Position numbers and translations under genes: made by a program. From Dasypus novemcinctus (taxonomy: Eukaryota; Chordata; Mammalia; Cingulata; Dasypodidae), in the NCBI RefSeq assembly GCF_030445035.2, contig NC_080698.1, positions 3,479,501-3,543,500 on the forward strand: DNA of 64,000 nt. Reading direction: 5' to 3'. Below are positions 44,001 to 55,800 of the stretch, piece after piece (the stretch's first letter is position 1; every line of letters starts with the position of its first letter). The notes under the pieces were generated by a model. That model worked only from the letters and a program-made list of their open reading frames with translations. It was not told where the DNA came from and ran no database searches.

Positions 44001-44544
44001 CTTTTTGGTCGTCTTTCCTCTCAAGACTTGGAACATCCATGCATCCATGTGGTGAGTAAAAGAGCAACTGTCTCCATGGTTTTTCGCCCTTTAATGCATC
44101 CGTTTCGCCCTGAAGAGGCCTCTCCTCCCTGCCCCTGTGGTCGTTCTCTGCTTCTCCCTGGGCGTCAGCATCCAGGTGAAAGCAGACAGCTCCCCTCCCT
44201 GCAAACCCGGGGTGGCAGGTGTGCTGTCGGCCGCTGGCCGCCCCGAGCACGTCTGCGTCACCACCAGCGTCATGTAGCTGGCCGTGGGCTTTCTGGCCAT
44301 CAGACAACACACGTGCTTCTGCTGGAGGTAGTTTCCAGGCCTCCCTCCAGCCAGGAGCCCCCGAGGCTTCCCACCCCCTGATTAAGTGGACTCTGGGGGA
44401 GAACCCACCAGGGCATCCTCTACTTGGGCGTTCTCCATCTCGCAGCAACCTGGCGTCCTCCTTTAGTATCTGCCCCCACCCAGGACAGCCCACCCATCCC
44501 ACCCTCAGCCTAACTCTTACCCTGAAATTCTGCCCCGTGGACTG
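44001..44544. other. Unassigned sequence
   Basis: Nothing supported. The 186-codon (+) and 285-codon (-) frames extend into L1 antisense sequence, which argues against a gene. Confidence 0.35.
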
Positions 44545-44692
44545 TGAGGCGGTAGAGCTCAGTGACCGGAGCTCAGGCCTCCAGCTCCCCGTTGGTGAGC
44601 TGCGGACGGCAGTGTACCATCGCTGCAGGATTGCTGGGAGAAAAGCGCTCAGAATGGCCAGTGTCACCGCGTAAGCAATCAATAAACGCCGT
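44545..44692 (+). mobile_element. Possible MIR SINE, diverged
   Basis: The 3' part 'gctgggagaaaagcgctcag' with 'aatggccagtgtcaccgcgt' and 'aagcaatcaataaacg' resembles the MIR tail. The core is not clear. Confidence 0.45.
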
Positions 44693-46639
44693 CTGTTTCC
44701 TTTCTGCTGCCCCCCAAGTCCTGTCCCAAGAGCAGCGCCCCATAAACCCACTAAGCTGGCTTGAGCTATCGGCCTCCCCCATCCGAGCCCCCAAGCCCTG
44801 GCTCTTTGCCTCCAGCTCTGAAGGCGACAAAACCCTTCGGGTCTCAGATCTTCAGAGCAAGGGCTTCCCCGAGAGGCAGGCGAGGCAGGGCTGAGTTAAT
44901 CCCAGAGGCCGTTTGGCGTTGACTCAGAGAGAGCGACCCAAAGAAAAGGTCACCCGATGAATCAAAAGGCCAGCCTAGAGAGCGAAACAACCCCCTACAT
45001 GGCGATCTGAAAGCCCGAGGGACGGGGTCATCTCCTGTGCCAGGCGGATTCAAAGACTTTTTTTTTTTTTTTTCACCAAAAACATCAGTTCCCGCAAGGG
45101 ACCCTTGACAGACGATGCTTCCTGGTGCGGCAGCGACTGTCTCCACCGTTCAGCGTGGTCAGCCCTTGAGCCCAGGAAACTATTTCTTGCACAGGGCTCC
45201 ACGCCGCGCAGGGTACGTGCTAGAAGCTGCGGCTTCTGAGGCTCAAAGTCCGCTTCACCCACCCCGGTGGCCAGGGAGGCGGCTGCTTCCCCGAGGGAAC
45301 TCGCGGCAGGAAAGACTCTTTCCACCCCACCTGTGACGGCGCCAGGCCCTCCTCCCGTCAGCGGGGCCAGTGCCGCCACCCGGTGCTCCTGCTCGTGCTG
45401 TTTTCATGTTGAAATCATCAACACCAAGACGTTTTTGTTTTAGTGTACACTAGTTGTTCATTTTAGCTTTTAGAAAGCATAAAGAATCTTATTTTTGAAC
45501 TTAATTCCTGAATGAAAATGTTTACATCCACCAATAAAATCAGTCTGTTGGTCCATACATAAATATTTTAAAGGTATAACTTGTGCTTTGAGCAGCCCCG
45601 CGTAGCTCTGACGCACCTGGTTGGGGCACCAGCTCCCACACCTGAGAACTGAATGTCAAGTTGTCCTGGAGAGAGTTTAAGGCAAATCTTCAGGGGAGGG
45701 CGCAGGGCGGCCCGCAGAGCAGTTACGGTCCACCCACCGGCCTTCAGCCCGGAGGCTAATGTCGGAGCCTGAGCCCCGAAGCACGAGCGCCCCGTTAATG
45801 AGCAAGGGTCTGCCCTCCGCCTGCAAACTGCCAAACGGCCCGAGGGACGTGGGTTCTGGGCAGGCCGTCGCCCTCCCTTCTCTCCAGGTGCCTCCTCTCT
45901 CCTCCTGCCCTAAATCCCCTCCCTCCGCGGGAGAGGAGCAGGCGCTCTGGGGTCACGGCGGGGAGAGCCTCCAAGCCAGGCCTCCTCGGGCCTCCTGTTT
46001 CAGGAAGACCCCTGCCCGGGGGAGGGGGCCGGGACCCCAGCCCACGGGACCCACACTGGTCTCAGGAGCCCAGGAGCGGCGCCTGCGGGGCGTCGCTGCC
46101 TCAAACCAGGGAAACGCCCCCTCTAAGGGCCGCGAGCCCCCCGCTCCAGAAAAACCCACGTGCTCGCTTTCTCCGTCGCTCCCCGACGAGGGTGGGGAGA
46201 AGTTCCTGGCGTCGGTGTCTTGGTTCAGGCTCCCGGGAGCAGCGCCCGAGGCGGGTGGATTGAGGGGGGTCAGGAGAAGGGAGTGGGGGCAGCGGGACTG
46301 GAAGGGAAGGCGCTGAGCGACGCTGTGGTCTGGGCTGGCCTAAGCTCCAGCCCGGTCCCGCGGAACCTTCTGGAACGTGAATTGCCCCCCAGAGGCGTCC
46401 CAGTGGAGGCAAGGAGCCAGCTTCTTTTTCATGTCTAGGCTGCTGGGTCTCCGGCCCGAGCCTCCATGGAGTGGAAACGTGTGAGTCCGTGGTGGGGGCA
46501 CCTCCCCGGAGGACGGGGTCTGCGAGCGGGGGCAACAGGGACGGGCGTGCGGCCTGGGGGCGGGCCTGGTGGGCGCTCCCTCCACCGCGGTCGGTTTCTC
46601 AGACCCTTCTGGAGCCGGCTAGTAAGATAGAGAATCCGT
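44693..46639. other. Unassigned sequence, mostly GC-rich
   Basis: Contains a T17 run at 45058-45074 and an AT-rich non-repetitive stretch at 45400-45590. An AP-1-like 'gttgactcagag' lies near 44917. No gene recognised. Confidence 0.35.
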
Positions 46640-47226
46640 AGATGGATCCGGAACCCGGCAGGACGGCCACGTGGACGTGAAGACCCCAAGACGGCTGCGG
46701 GAGACCCCCACGGGAGCCTGCCGGTCGGAACGAGATTTCCTCCCACAGCCAGGAGAAGCCCCGATGTTCTCAGGGGCCTCATCACTGGGCCCCCCCTGGG
46801 GTCGATGGGTGGGGCAACCAACAAAACAGCTGGGGCGCCTCCCTGCCGTCAGCAAAGGGGCGGAACAGGTAATGGCTTAGCAAGCAGGCGCCGAGCTCTT
46901 TTGCCCTCTTGCCTTCGCCCTGTCCCCGTGCCCATCCGTATCCTCTCCCTGCCCTCTGTGTCCTGCTCTCACCGTTTTTCCCCTGCCATGGTCACCATGC
47001 AAGGAAAACCTGGGCGTTGATCATCTGTGATGGGAAATTGTAGTCTGTCAATCAGCCCTCTTTATCCCTTTTCAGCCCCTTCCTCTCTACCTGGGACCCC
47101 TGCTCTGTTCTTTTCTCCCATTTCTCTTCCTCACCTGAATAAATCACTGGCCTAACTCACCCGACGTGCTCTTGAAACTCACTTCTGCAGCCCAGGCCAG
47201 AACCTAGACAAGACCCGGTCACACCT
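46640..47226 (+). mobile_element. Possible LTR of an endogenous retrovirus
   Basis: The stretch has an LTR-like order: a pyrimidine-rich 'gctcttttgccctcttgcc' block, an AATAAA signal at about 47140, 'ctcacccgacgtgctcttga', then 'gccagaacctagacaagacc'. No target duplication or viral gene was found. Low certainty. Confidence 0.35.
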
Positions 47227-49860
47227 CACCCCTAAATCTTCTCACCTCAGGGCCCTGGGGTCCTGGGTGGGTAGGGCCACGCCCGAGGCTCCCCCACCCC
47301 GAGGCCCCACCCACCTGGCCCAGCCCCCACCTCGGCTTCGGGCACCCACACCTCTTAGCAACCCCTGACCCTCTTCTGCTCAGACCCCAGTTCACAGGTC
47401 GTGGGGTCTCCTCGCCCCCACCCTGACCTTCAGAGGCCCCGCCCTCCCACTTCTGGGACTGTCCAGTTTCATCCAGTCTCCTGACTCCTGGCAGGAAGCA
47501 ACCCGGGACCTGGGCTCTCCCGGCTCTGGCAGCCAGAACGACCTTCTCCGGTGACTCGCCCACGGCGCTCCTGCCGCTTCCAGCCGGTTCCCCGCCGCTC
47601 CAGGGAGGAGCAGCTGCGGGCTGTGCAGTGGGTGGCGCTGGGCGCCCACCCCTGGTCCAGGGAGGCCCAGGTCTCGCCCGGCCTCCGAGGAGCTGCCTCC
47701 CTCCCATCAGAGGGGCTCGCTGCAGGGCGAGGGTCCCCAGCCTCCCGGCCACCCCCGGGCAGCGAGGACTCGTGCGGCCAGGCCCACCTCCGGCCGGGGC
47801 TCTCAACCAGGGCCCCAGGGAAGAGTCCACGGGGTCGGGAGCTTGCATCGAAAACTCAAGAAACACTGCGCTTGTGGGGACGTGTCGGTGCGGGCGTCAC
47901 GAAGCCCCCGCGGTCTGAGAAGGGCTGTGGTTTTTACCTGCCTGGCAGAGGGGACCATGGAACAGAGCGCGGAAGGCGCCCTGATGCACGGCGCAGGCCA
48001 CGGCTCTCCGCGAGGGGACGTGGGATTACCTGGAATACGCCGTGCCCGCGGCGGCCAGCAGGGAGAGCCTCCCTTGGGTGCCGGGCAGGTGGGTGTGTCC
48101 TGGGTCTCTGTGCCTGCAGGGAGGCCTCGCCAGGGGGCCAAGAGCCCAAGTTCCCCCAGCCGCGCCCCGTGCCGCTCCAGCTGCAGCCCCGCAGGGGTGG
48201 GCAGCTCTCTGGCTGTCACCTGCCGGCTCCAGCAGGTACGTCGCCTGCTGGCTCCCTGCACACCCGCAGCTCTGTCCTGTGCCTGCGCGGCTGTGAGGGG
48301 CATCTCAAACCCCTCTTCTGAACTGCCCGATGCCCTCTTGAGGCCGGGAGCCGAGCCCTCCCCGGGCGCAGGCCCTTGCCGCCTCCGGAGCTGCTCTTTC
48401 GTCCTGGGCTGCCCGATCCCCAAGCAGTGTCTCACGTCCCAAGGACACGTGGGGCTGATGACCGCAACATCACAGAGCAGCAGGGGGGCGGGCGCTGGGC
48501 TCTGCTGGGCTCGGCTGTGCCTGTGGGAACAGTCCACCGCACTCAGGTGCCTGCCCGCTCCCGGCCTCAGTTTCCCCATCAGTATAATGGGCGCACACAC
48601 ACGAACAGCCCAGAACGGCCAGACCCTCCTTAGCCCCAGCTGGTCAGCTCCCTGCCCAGCTGCCACACTGTGTGTAGTCTCCCGCCACTGGGAAAACCGG
48701 GCCAGCTGCCCCTCTCCCAGGGGAATTCCTGGAATTCTGTGACCAAGCCCAAGCACAGGCCCCCAGGAAGGCCTGTTCCAGCAGGAATCACCCATCCTTT
48801 TTCTGAGACAAAAGGGGGAGTGGGACTGAGCAGCCCTGAATGTCCCACGTTCCCCAGGTGAGCGAAGACGCTTCGCCACAAAGGAAGAGGAAGCCGCTGC
48901 GGCCAGCCTCGCCGGCAGCGGTGCTCTCAGCACCCGTGAGTTTAACGGGGGAGAAGCTGCTTCTGAAAAGGCGTGTGTAGTTTGGGAAATTCTCATTGAT
49001 TGACCTAAAAAAAAAATAGCCCAGCCCTTTCTGGCATGTTCTCAGAGCTCATTCCCAGCCTGAGACCACACCTGACCCGCCTTAGACCTGACCTTGTGCA
49101 GTCCAGGATCCCGAAGGAAGCGGAAACTGAGCGAGAAAGGAGCAACTGTATACGAACCGGCGTTGAGGGCGGACGGGCTGTGGGAGACTTGAAGGATGTA
49201 GGAAACGGGGGTGGGGGTGTGGGGGGGTGGCACTTTGGGGATACCGAGAGCCAGGCACCCGGGGGGAGGGAACTGGGGGGACAGGAGGACTTGGGGGGGC
49301 GCTGGTGAGCCCCAGGCCGGCAGGCTGGACCCAGGGGCGCTGTGAGTGCTGGACTGCTGCCCCAGGAGCTCCAGGGCCGGCCCTCCTCCTCCCGGGACGT
49401 GGGGGCCAAGGGAGGCTGAGCCCCCACCCACAGCCCCCCCAGCCACCCTGCGGCCCCCCCCCCCGCAGGCCTCCAGACGGGCTTGGCCAACGGGGCCACC
49501 GTGCAGAGCAGCACAGCACCCACCCTCCCAGGAGGCCCCGGCACTCAGGGGGGCTCTGCAGCTTCCACAGCCCCCGCCGGGCCCTGGGGTCATGGCCGGG
49601 CTCAGCCGCACACCGCGGTGGGTCTTGTGATCTGAGGACTTAAAAAGCTCCGAAACCTCCGGGTGCAGAGACCAGGGCTGACCCCGCGCCCGCTAGGAGG
49701 GCTGCGGCCTCAGCGGGAGTTCCCAGCAGCGGCACTTCCTGAAGCCACTCCCAGGGGGCCTCCGCCTCAGTCTCCCCGTGCCCTGGGCACGCCTCCTCCT
49801 GGCAGCCCACCCTCCACCCTCCACCCTCCAGCTCCTTCGCTGCTCCTTTCCCTCCGGGAA
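47227..49860. other. GC-rich unique DNA
   Basis: Long overlapping frames (397 codons minus at 47803-48996; 299 codons plus at 47843-48742) run antiparallel over the same DNA and show no domain. A short MIR-like piece lies at 48543-48595. Confidence 0.4.
48543..48595 (+). mobile_element. MIR/L2 3' fragment
   Basis: 'cctcagtttccccatcagta' followed by 'taatgggcgc' is the typical MIR oligo-CTCAGTTT region. It is a very short remnant. Confidence 0.6.
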
Positions 49861-49867
49861 CGCCCTT

Positions 49868-50003
49868 CTCCTCCTCTCTTACACACCTTCTCTCTTGCAC
49901 ACCTTCTCTCTTGCACACCTTCTCTCTTGCACGCCCACTCTTGCACGCCCTCTCTTGCATGCCTTCTCTTGCACACCCACTCCCTTGCATACCCACTTTC
50001 TTG
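49868..50003. repeat. 16-bp tandem repeat (ACACCTTCTCTCTTGC)n, degenerate
   Basis: Three near-perfect 16-bp units followed by shorter variants CACGCCCACTCTTG and CATGCCTTCTCTTG. Pyrimidine-rich on the + strand. Confidence 0.85.
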
Positions 50004-50479
50004 GCCCTGCCCTTTTCCCATTGGTGGACACAAGGTGCACAGGCTGCTGGAGGGGAGCGGGAGAAAACATCTGCTAATGCATAAGAACCTCCCTGGCCCT
50101 TCCCGCTGGGCTGCGCCCCCCCAGGACGGGCTCTCACACCTGTATTTGGGGGTCCCTGAGTGGAGCCTCGTAGCCTGATGGAACAGCCCTGAATCTGAGG
50201 GTCCCAGTCAGGAAGAAAGAGACGTGCAGATATTATTATTTCTACACGAGGCAACACGTTATCAGGGCCGTCAGAGGGCGGGGCCAAGCTGCCCACACGC
50301 CTGCACGCCTGCCTCGCCCACCCAGCACACCCATGACTTTCCACTGCAGGCACCTGCCCGCCCTGCCGAGGGCTCCGGGGCCTCAGGACAGCGAGGACGA
50401 GAGGGGGTGGGGCAGGGCGGCTGCTGGGAGCCCCCAGCCCTGGAGCAGCCTCCACCAGAGCAGGCGGGATGGCGGATGA
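50004..50479. other. Unassigned sequence
   Basis: Nothing recognised. Confidence 0.3.
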
Positions 50480-50690
50480 GCACCCCAGGGGGCGCACCTC
50501 GGGGGTGCCCCACAGTCTCCAGAGCTCCCAGCAGAGCCGAGCCCAGCGCCCCCGCAGTCGCCGTGCACTCCCCCGGGTCGGCTGCCCCCCTTCCCTGCCA
50601 TCCCCACCAGGGTTTCCTGGGATCACCTCCCAAATAAACTCAGGTCCTGGCCTCGGGTTATTTCGAGAGGACCCCAACAATGGGATAGAA
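50480..50690 (+). mobile_element. LTR 3'-end-like fragment
   Basis: 'tttcctgggatcacctccca' with 'aataaactcaggtcctgg', then 'aggaccccaacaatggg', resembles the polyadenylation-signal end of a mammalian ERV-type LTR. A related fragment lies at 52000-52160. Confidence 0.5.
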
Positions 50691-51999
50691 GCCCCCCGAG
50701 TCCTCCTGGCTCGTGGGAGGTGATGCCAGGGCCCCTGAGGTCAACGTCAAGGCTCACGGGGGAGGACGGGCAGCAACCAAGCTCAAGGGACTCGGGGGCG
50801 ACGGCGCCGGGGCCTGCTCGGGGGGTGGCCCAGCAGAGAGGACCCTGCCCGCCCCCCCACCCCTGCCTAGCCAGGAGCCTCGGGCGGGTTCCTGCTCCAC
50901 ACACAGCAGGAAGCAGCAGAGAACCCCAGACCCGACCGCCAAGGGACCCCTCAACGCCCGCTTCCCTCTCACCCCCCCGAGCTTTGACTCGACCCCCCCG
51001 AAAGGCATTTAACCCAGGAAGTGGCTGAAATGTCATTCTGTGGCAGAGCAGAGGCCCAGAATGGGAGCAGGAAGTGCAGTTTCTTGCACGCCAGCCTCCT
51101 GGACCCCTGGATGTGCAGGGCCACCGTGGAAGGACCCTACCCCTTCCTGGAGGACCCCGCCCCTCGTCCACAGGGCCAGGCCTGGAGGCACACCCCCGCC
51201 CCCGTTCGGGGTCTCCCTGGGGGCGCAGCTTCCCCAGCACCATCTCCAGTCAGCCCCCACCAGGACCCTCGTCCACTGGGAGAACAGCCTCCCAGGCGCG
51301 GCTGGCGGGGGGCTCCCCACTCCCTCCTCGGGAGGGGGCCGGTAGCGTGCAGCCCACTCCCCTCCGCTCCCCAGCCCACGCCTGGAAGCAGCTCGCACGG
51401 GGCCCACGTGGGCTCAGCAGCACCCAACCCGGGCAGCAGGTGCACCTCCACCTGGCCAGGTGGGCGGAGGCAACCACGGAACTTGGCTGGGCCCGGGGTG
51501 GGGGGGCTCGTCCGGGGGCCTCCTGGGCGCGGCTCACCTGGGCCGTCGCTCAGGGCTGGGGAGCTGGGGAGGCAGGCCCGGGACGTGAGCTCCAGGGCAG
51601 GGTTACAGTGAGCCCAGCACCTGCCCCGGCCGGCCAGCAGGAGACCCCTCAGGCTTCCCAGCCGGGACCCTGTCCTCAGGCCCTTCAGGTGGCGAGGGAC
51701 AGGTGCTCTGTGCCAGGGCTCCCAGGAGGCCCCCACCTGCCCGCTGCTTCCTCAGGGGGCGGGGGGGCGGATGCCCTGAGGCCCCTCGTCTGATGACCGC
51801 CCAGCGTGGTGGACGGGCCGGGCAGGCGCTCAGCATCCCCCCCGGAGCGCGCATGGGCCCCTTGGCCGCCAGGGCTGTCTGCAGCCACGGCGCAGGCTGG
51901 GGGGCCGGACGGTGCGGCGGGGAGGCAGGGGACTCAGTTTCCCCACCCGCAGGGAATGCCCGACCGCCTGCCGTCAGCCTGGACACTCCGCGAGCTTTC
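50691..51999. other. GC-rich unique DNA
   Basis: Frames up to 239 codons in opposite directions over the same bases, with no domain. No gene supported. Confidence 0.35.
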
Positions 52000-52165
52000 C
52001 CGGGCCCCTGCTGAGCTGACCCCCCGCCCCTATGGCTCAGACCTCGCTGTAGACCCCCTGCTCCCTTCCTCCACCCCCCGGGTCTCCTCCCAGATGAACT
52101 CCTGGCACCCAAGTCCCTGTGCCAGGCTCTGCTTTCAGGGAAACCCAAACTAAGGAAGTAACAGC
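52000..52165 (+). mobile_element. LTR 3'-end-like fragment
   Basis: 'gtctcctcccagatgaactc' with 'ctggcacccaagtccctgtg', then 'gctctgctttcagggaaacc' and 'caaactaagg', matches the same LTR-end pattern as 50480. Confidence 0.5.
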
Positions 52166-52639
52166 ATGTTCAGCTGGCCCGTTGCCTCCAAGGAACGCCC
52201 TGCCCAGCCGGGTCTGGCCAGCAGGATATGAAACAAGGTGACCGAAACTTCCAGATCCCCCCCTTAGCAGGAAGGGACCTGCCCTCTCCTGCCCCCTGCC
52301 CCCCTTTCCATGGAATGAAATGCAGAAGTGGTGGGGAGCCAGCTTGCACGCCGCGACCAAGGCTCTTCTCCTCTCGGCTGTCACACCCTGTGTGGCCTCC
52401 TCCCACAGGGAGCCAGGGGCGGCCGGCGTGACCGAGAGAACGCCAGAGAAGCGACGGCGTGGATTCCAGGCCTGTCGTCAAGGCGTTGCAGAAGTCCCTC
52501 CTGCTCTCCTGGGCCCCTCGCCCTGGGGGAGTCAGCTACCGTGTCACGAGGCCACCCAGGCGGCCTGGTGGAGGGGTCCGGGTGGGGAGAAACGAGGCCT
52601 CCTGCCTACAGCCGTGTGAGCGAGCCCCTTGAAAATGGG
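52166..52639. other. Unassigned sequence
   Basis: Nothing recognised. Confidence 0.3.
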
Positions 52640-52805
52640 CCTGAGTGACCCCGGCTGGTGTCTCCTGGCCACCTCGTGAGAGGTCCCACCCCAGAGCTGC
52701 TGCTCTCAAATTCCTGACCCCCAGAAACTGAGACCGGTAACAAAGGATTTATTCCGGCCACTAAGCTTTGGGCTGGTTTGTTACACAGCATTAGGGAACG
52801 GGTAT
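52640..52805 (+). mobile_element. MaLR-type LTR 3' end
   Basis: 'ctgacccccagaaactgaga' followed by 'ggccactaagctttgggctg' and 'gtttgttacacagcattagg' is the typical end of MaLR/ERVL LTRs. Confidence 0.7.
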
Positions 52806-53469
52806 AAGGGAACAGCCGAGAGAGTATAGAGCGGTGGGAGAGGACTCCCGGCCCTGCACGTCCCCGGGCAGGCCCCCGCGCCGCCTGCCGCTATGGGGAA
52901 AAGACGCTTTGTCTTACTTCAGCCTGCATTCCTTTGGTCTCTGTCACACGTAGCTGAAACGATGTTCCAACTAACACAGCGTCTGGCACATCTTGCCCAC
53001 ACGTCCCCTCCTGGCATCACGCCCCTGGAGATGACCAGGCCCCAAATAAAGACAAGAAAGCGGGGCGGGGGGAGGGAGAGAAAGAGGAGACCGGTTCTCA
53101 TCAAGGTCGTGCTGACGTCTTCCTGCCCCGCAGAGAGGTTCGGGGTCTCTTCCAGCGGCGAGCAGGCGGGCCTCGGTTAGGGGGCGGCGGACGGCCTGCT
53201 CGGGCCCCTCCTCGCTGTGAAAGGGCAGCCTGGCAGGACTGAGGGGAAGGCCTGTGGGCACTGCAGCAACTCCACGGCAGGGAACTGCATCGAGGAAAAA
53301 GGAAAGGCACCAGGTGCAGAAAACTCCACAGAGGCTGCCACAAAGGCGTAAAGGGAGCGCCGCTGTTTTTGGGCTCAGCGCGCCACCGACGCAGTCCCAC
53401 TCCTCCCCAGGTGGGCTCCTCCACTCTGCGGTCCCTGAACAAACCGGGAGCAGGAAGGGGGTGTTATCA
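52806..53469. other. Unassigned sequence
   Basis: Nothing recognised apart from a short purine-rich run at 53060-53090. Confidence 0.3.
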
Positions 53470-53985
53470 CGACACTTTCTACTGCGTGTGACGGAAAGCC
53501 AGCACGCGTGTCTTCAGCAAAGGAGGGGTTCACTGTTCAGAAACGGAGACGCGACGGGAAGACTCTTTAAGTGTCACTGGATCCAGGGACTCAGGCAACA
53601 GCACCTGAAATGTCTCTCCCCATCTATCGGGGCAGCTTTCCCGAGTATTGGCTCAGAGCTCAGGCGTAAACACGGCCACCGGCGGCAGCAGGCTGGACTT
53701 TTCCTGGCGTAACAGTGGAAACCCAGGCTTCTTTTCCCACGGTCCTAGCAAAAGCTCCAGGACAGATGTTCATTGGCCCAGCTGGGGACATGTGACCCAC
53801 CACGGTGCCTGTCACTGGCCAGCCTGGGGACAAGTACCCAGCTCCTGAGCCAGAGTGGAGGATGAGCCCCACCCAGCCACTGGCCTGCGGGCTGTGGTTT
53901 CCACCCGGCCACCGAAGCAGGACAGCCAGGGGCGCTGGACGACAGGCACGTTCCCGTGGTGGCTTCTCACTGATGTGGAGGACAC
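53470..53985. mobile_element. Ancient interspersed repeat, family unresolved
   Basis: 'tgtgacggaaagccagcacg', 'ggatccagggactcaggcaa', 'gctccaggacagatgttcat' with 'tggcccagctgggg', and 'acatgtgacccaccacgg' follow a pattern I know from a common mammalian interspersed repeat. I cannot name the family with confidence. Confidence 0.45.
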
Positions 53986-55589
53986 AGGAAGTGGCTCGGA
54001 CCGCTGGGGAGTGGCCAGCCTGGGCCAGGCTCGAGCTGGGGAAGCCCAAGACCCCACCCTTGTTCTGACCTAGTTAAGGGGTCCTCAGACTCGTGCCCCC
54101 CCCCTGAACTGGCGCTCTCTCCAGACCAGCGATGGGGCATTTGAAAATGGAAACACTTCTGTCCCTCCCCAGGGCAGGGCATCTGCAAGCAAAGGAGGGC
54201 CCTGCCCGTGGCCCTGCGCCACTTTCCTCGGGTGGGGTGTGGGCTCCTCGCACGGCCCCCGCCTCTGGCCCTCCCCGCCCCCTCCCTGCAGGGCCCACAC
54301 GCACCCCTCCTCTGCCCCAGCTGAAGACCCCAACCCTTCAGAGCACAGCCCCCCTTCTGGTCCCCGCCAAGCCCCTCCTCCGCTTCATTCCACCTGGAGG
54401 GCCGAGCCCCACCCTGCAGCCCCCCCTCAACCTGCCTCACCCTCGCAGGGGATCCTGGTCTCCTGGCACCTCCTAGGGCAGGACCCAAGTTTCCTCCTTG
54501 TCCCTCTCCTGGCTCCTCCCTCTTTAGGACAGGGGACAGAAAGTCCTAACCCAAAGAAGGGACATATAATCCCCTATCTGGGGCCACCATGAGGCAAGAG
54601 AAGCCAGCTGTCAATCCAGGGCGGCTTTCTAGAGGCGGCGGCAGGCGTCTGAGTTTACTTGGGCTGCAGAATTGCTGTAGAGGCTGCCAGGCCCCTGCCC
54701 ATCTTTCTGGGCCTTGTGCCATCCCAGGCAAGAAGAGGCACAGGGCAGGGAGAGCCCGTGGCTGGCCTGGGCAGGGTCCGAGGTAGGGAGGAAGTGGGAG
54801 AGCCTTGCCTAAGCGAGACTATTTTACCCAAACCTGCGCAAACAGCGATGTGGGCTGGGCCGGCCGGTTCCCGCCTGCCCTGGAGCTGGGCCTCAGCCCC
54901 TCGCCGCCGCAGGCCCTGGGCAGTGGCCCCTGGGTCGGGAGCCTGGGGTGGGCTGGTGGAGAAAGGGCGGGCGCCCCCCAGCCTTCAGGCCCTGGCCCCC
55001 TTCTCGGGACCGTGGACTCGGGGAAGGGGGCCCTGCGGGGATGGTCCCCCCGAAGCTGGCCTCGCCCTCTGCCACTCCCCAGGGTGACCCTCGCCCCTCC
55101 CCGAAGCCAGGCAGGAGCTGGGAGCGGAGTCAGGGTCAGGGGCCAGGCTGGGCTGAGCTGTGTCAGGGTCAGCGGTCAGCTTGGGGTCAGAGGCCACTCT
55201 GGGGGGAGTCCATGATCGGGTTAGGGGTCAGCCTGGGGTCAAGGTTCACCCCAGGGGTCAGGGGCCAGGCTTGGCCAAGGCCCAGTTGCCAAGGCAGGTC
55301 TGACAGGAAGAGGCGCGTTCCGGCTTCTGCCGCCCTCGCCACACGGGGCCCGGAGCCTCCCCAGACGGGGGCCCTGGCACCGTCTACGCCCGAGGCGTGG
55401 TGCCGCCTTCCTGGCAGGACTCCCAGGCCGAGGAGCCTGGAAGAGCGTGGCATTCCGGCAAGTTCCGCGAGGAGGGCCCGGGCTGGGGGGGCGCGGGCAG
55501 GAGCAGGGAGGGGACGATCCACCGGGGGAAGACAGGCCCTGGGGGGCGCCCGCAGTGCCGGGGGGAGCGCAACCGAGCCCTGGGGTTCA
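53986..55589. other. GC-rich unique DNA
   Basis: No gene or repeat recognised. A short series of 'aggggtcag'-type motifs lies at 55125-55265. Confidence 0.35.
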
Positions 55590-55800
55590 GGATCATTCAC
55601 TCACTCACTCATTCCTTCATTCCTTGCACAAATGCGACGAGAGAGGAGACTTCTTGGTGCCAGACAACATTCTAGGGACTTGAGCTACGTTGAGGGGTAA
55701 AAGCACCCGGAAGTGACTGCCCTTGGGGAGTTAGGTCCCAGCAGGGGAGGTGCACAAGTGAAATAACGTAAATCCGCAATTACTAAAGGATGTGATAACA
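55590..55800 (+). mobile_element. Ancient L2/MIR-class repeat fragment
   Basis: An ATTCACTCACTCACTCATTC run, 'cttggtgccagacaacattc' with 'tagggacttg', and 'taaaggatgtgataacatag' follow the same pattern as 41317. Confidence 0.6.

Noticed and set aside
43894..44751. 285-codon minus-strand frame as a possible gene
   Set aside because: Its C-terminal part lies in antisense L1 sequence and the rest has no recognisable domain.
47803..48996. 397-codon minus-strand frame
   Set aside because: Antiparallel to a 299-codon + frame over the same region. No domain, no splice context and GC-rich composition.
49640..50680. 346-codon minus-strand frame
   Set aside because: Crosses the 16-bp tandem repeat and an LTR-like fragment. 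The repeat generates its low-complexity Cys/Lys/Arg section.
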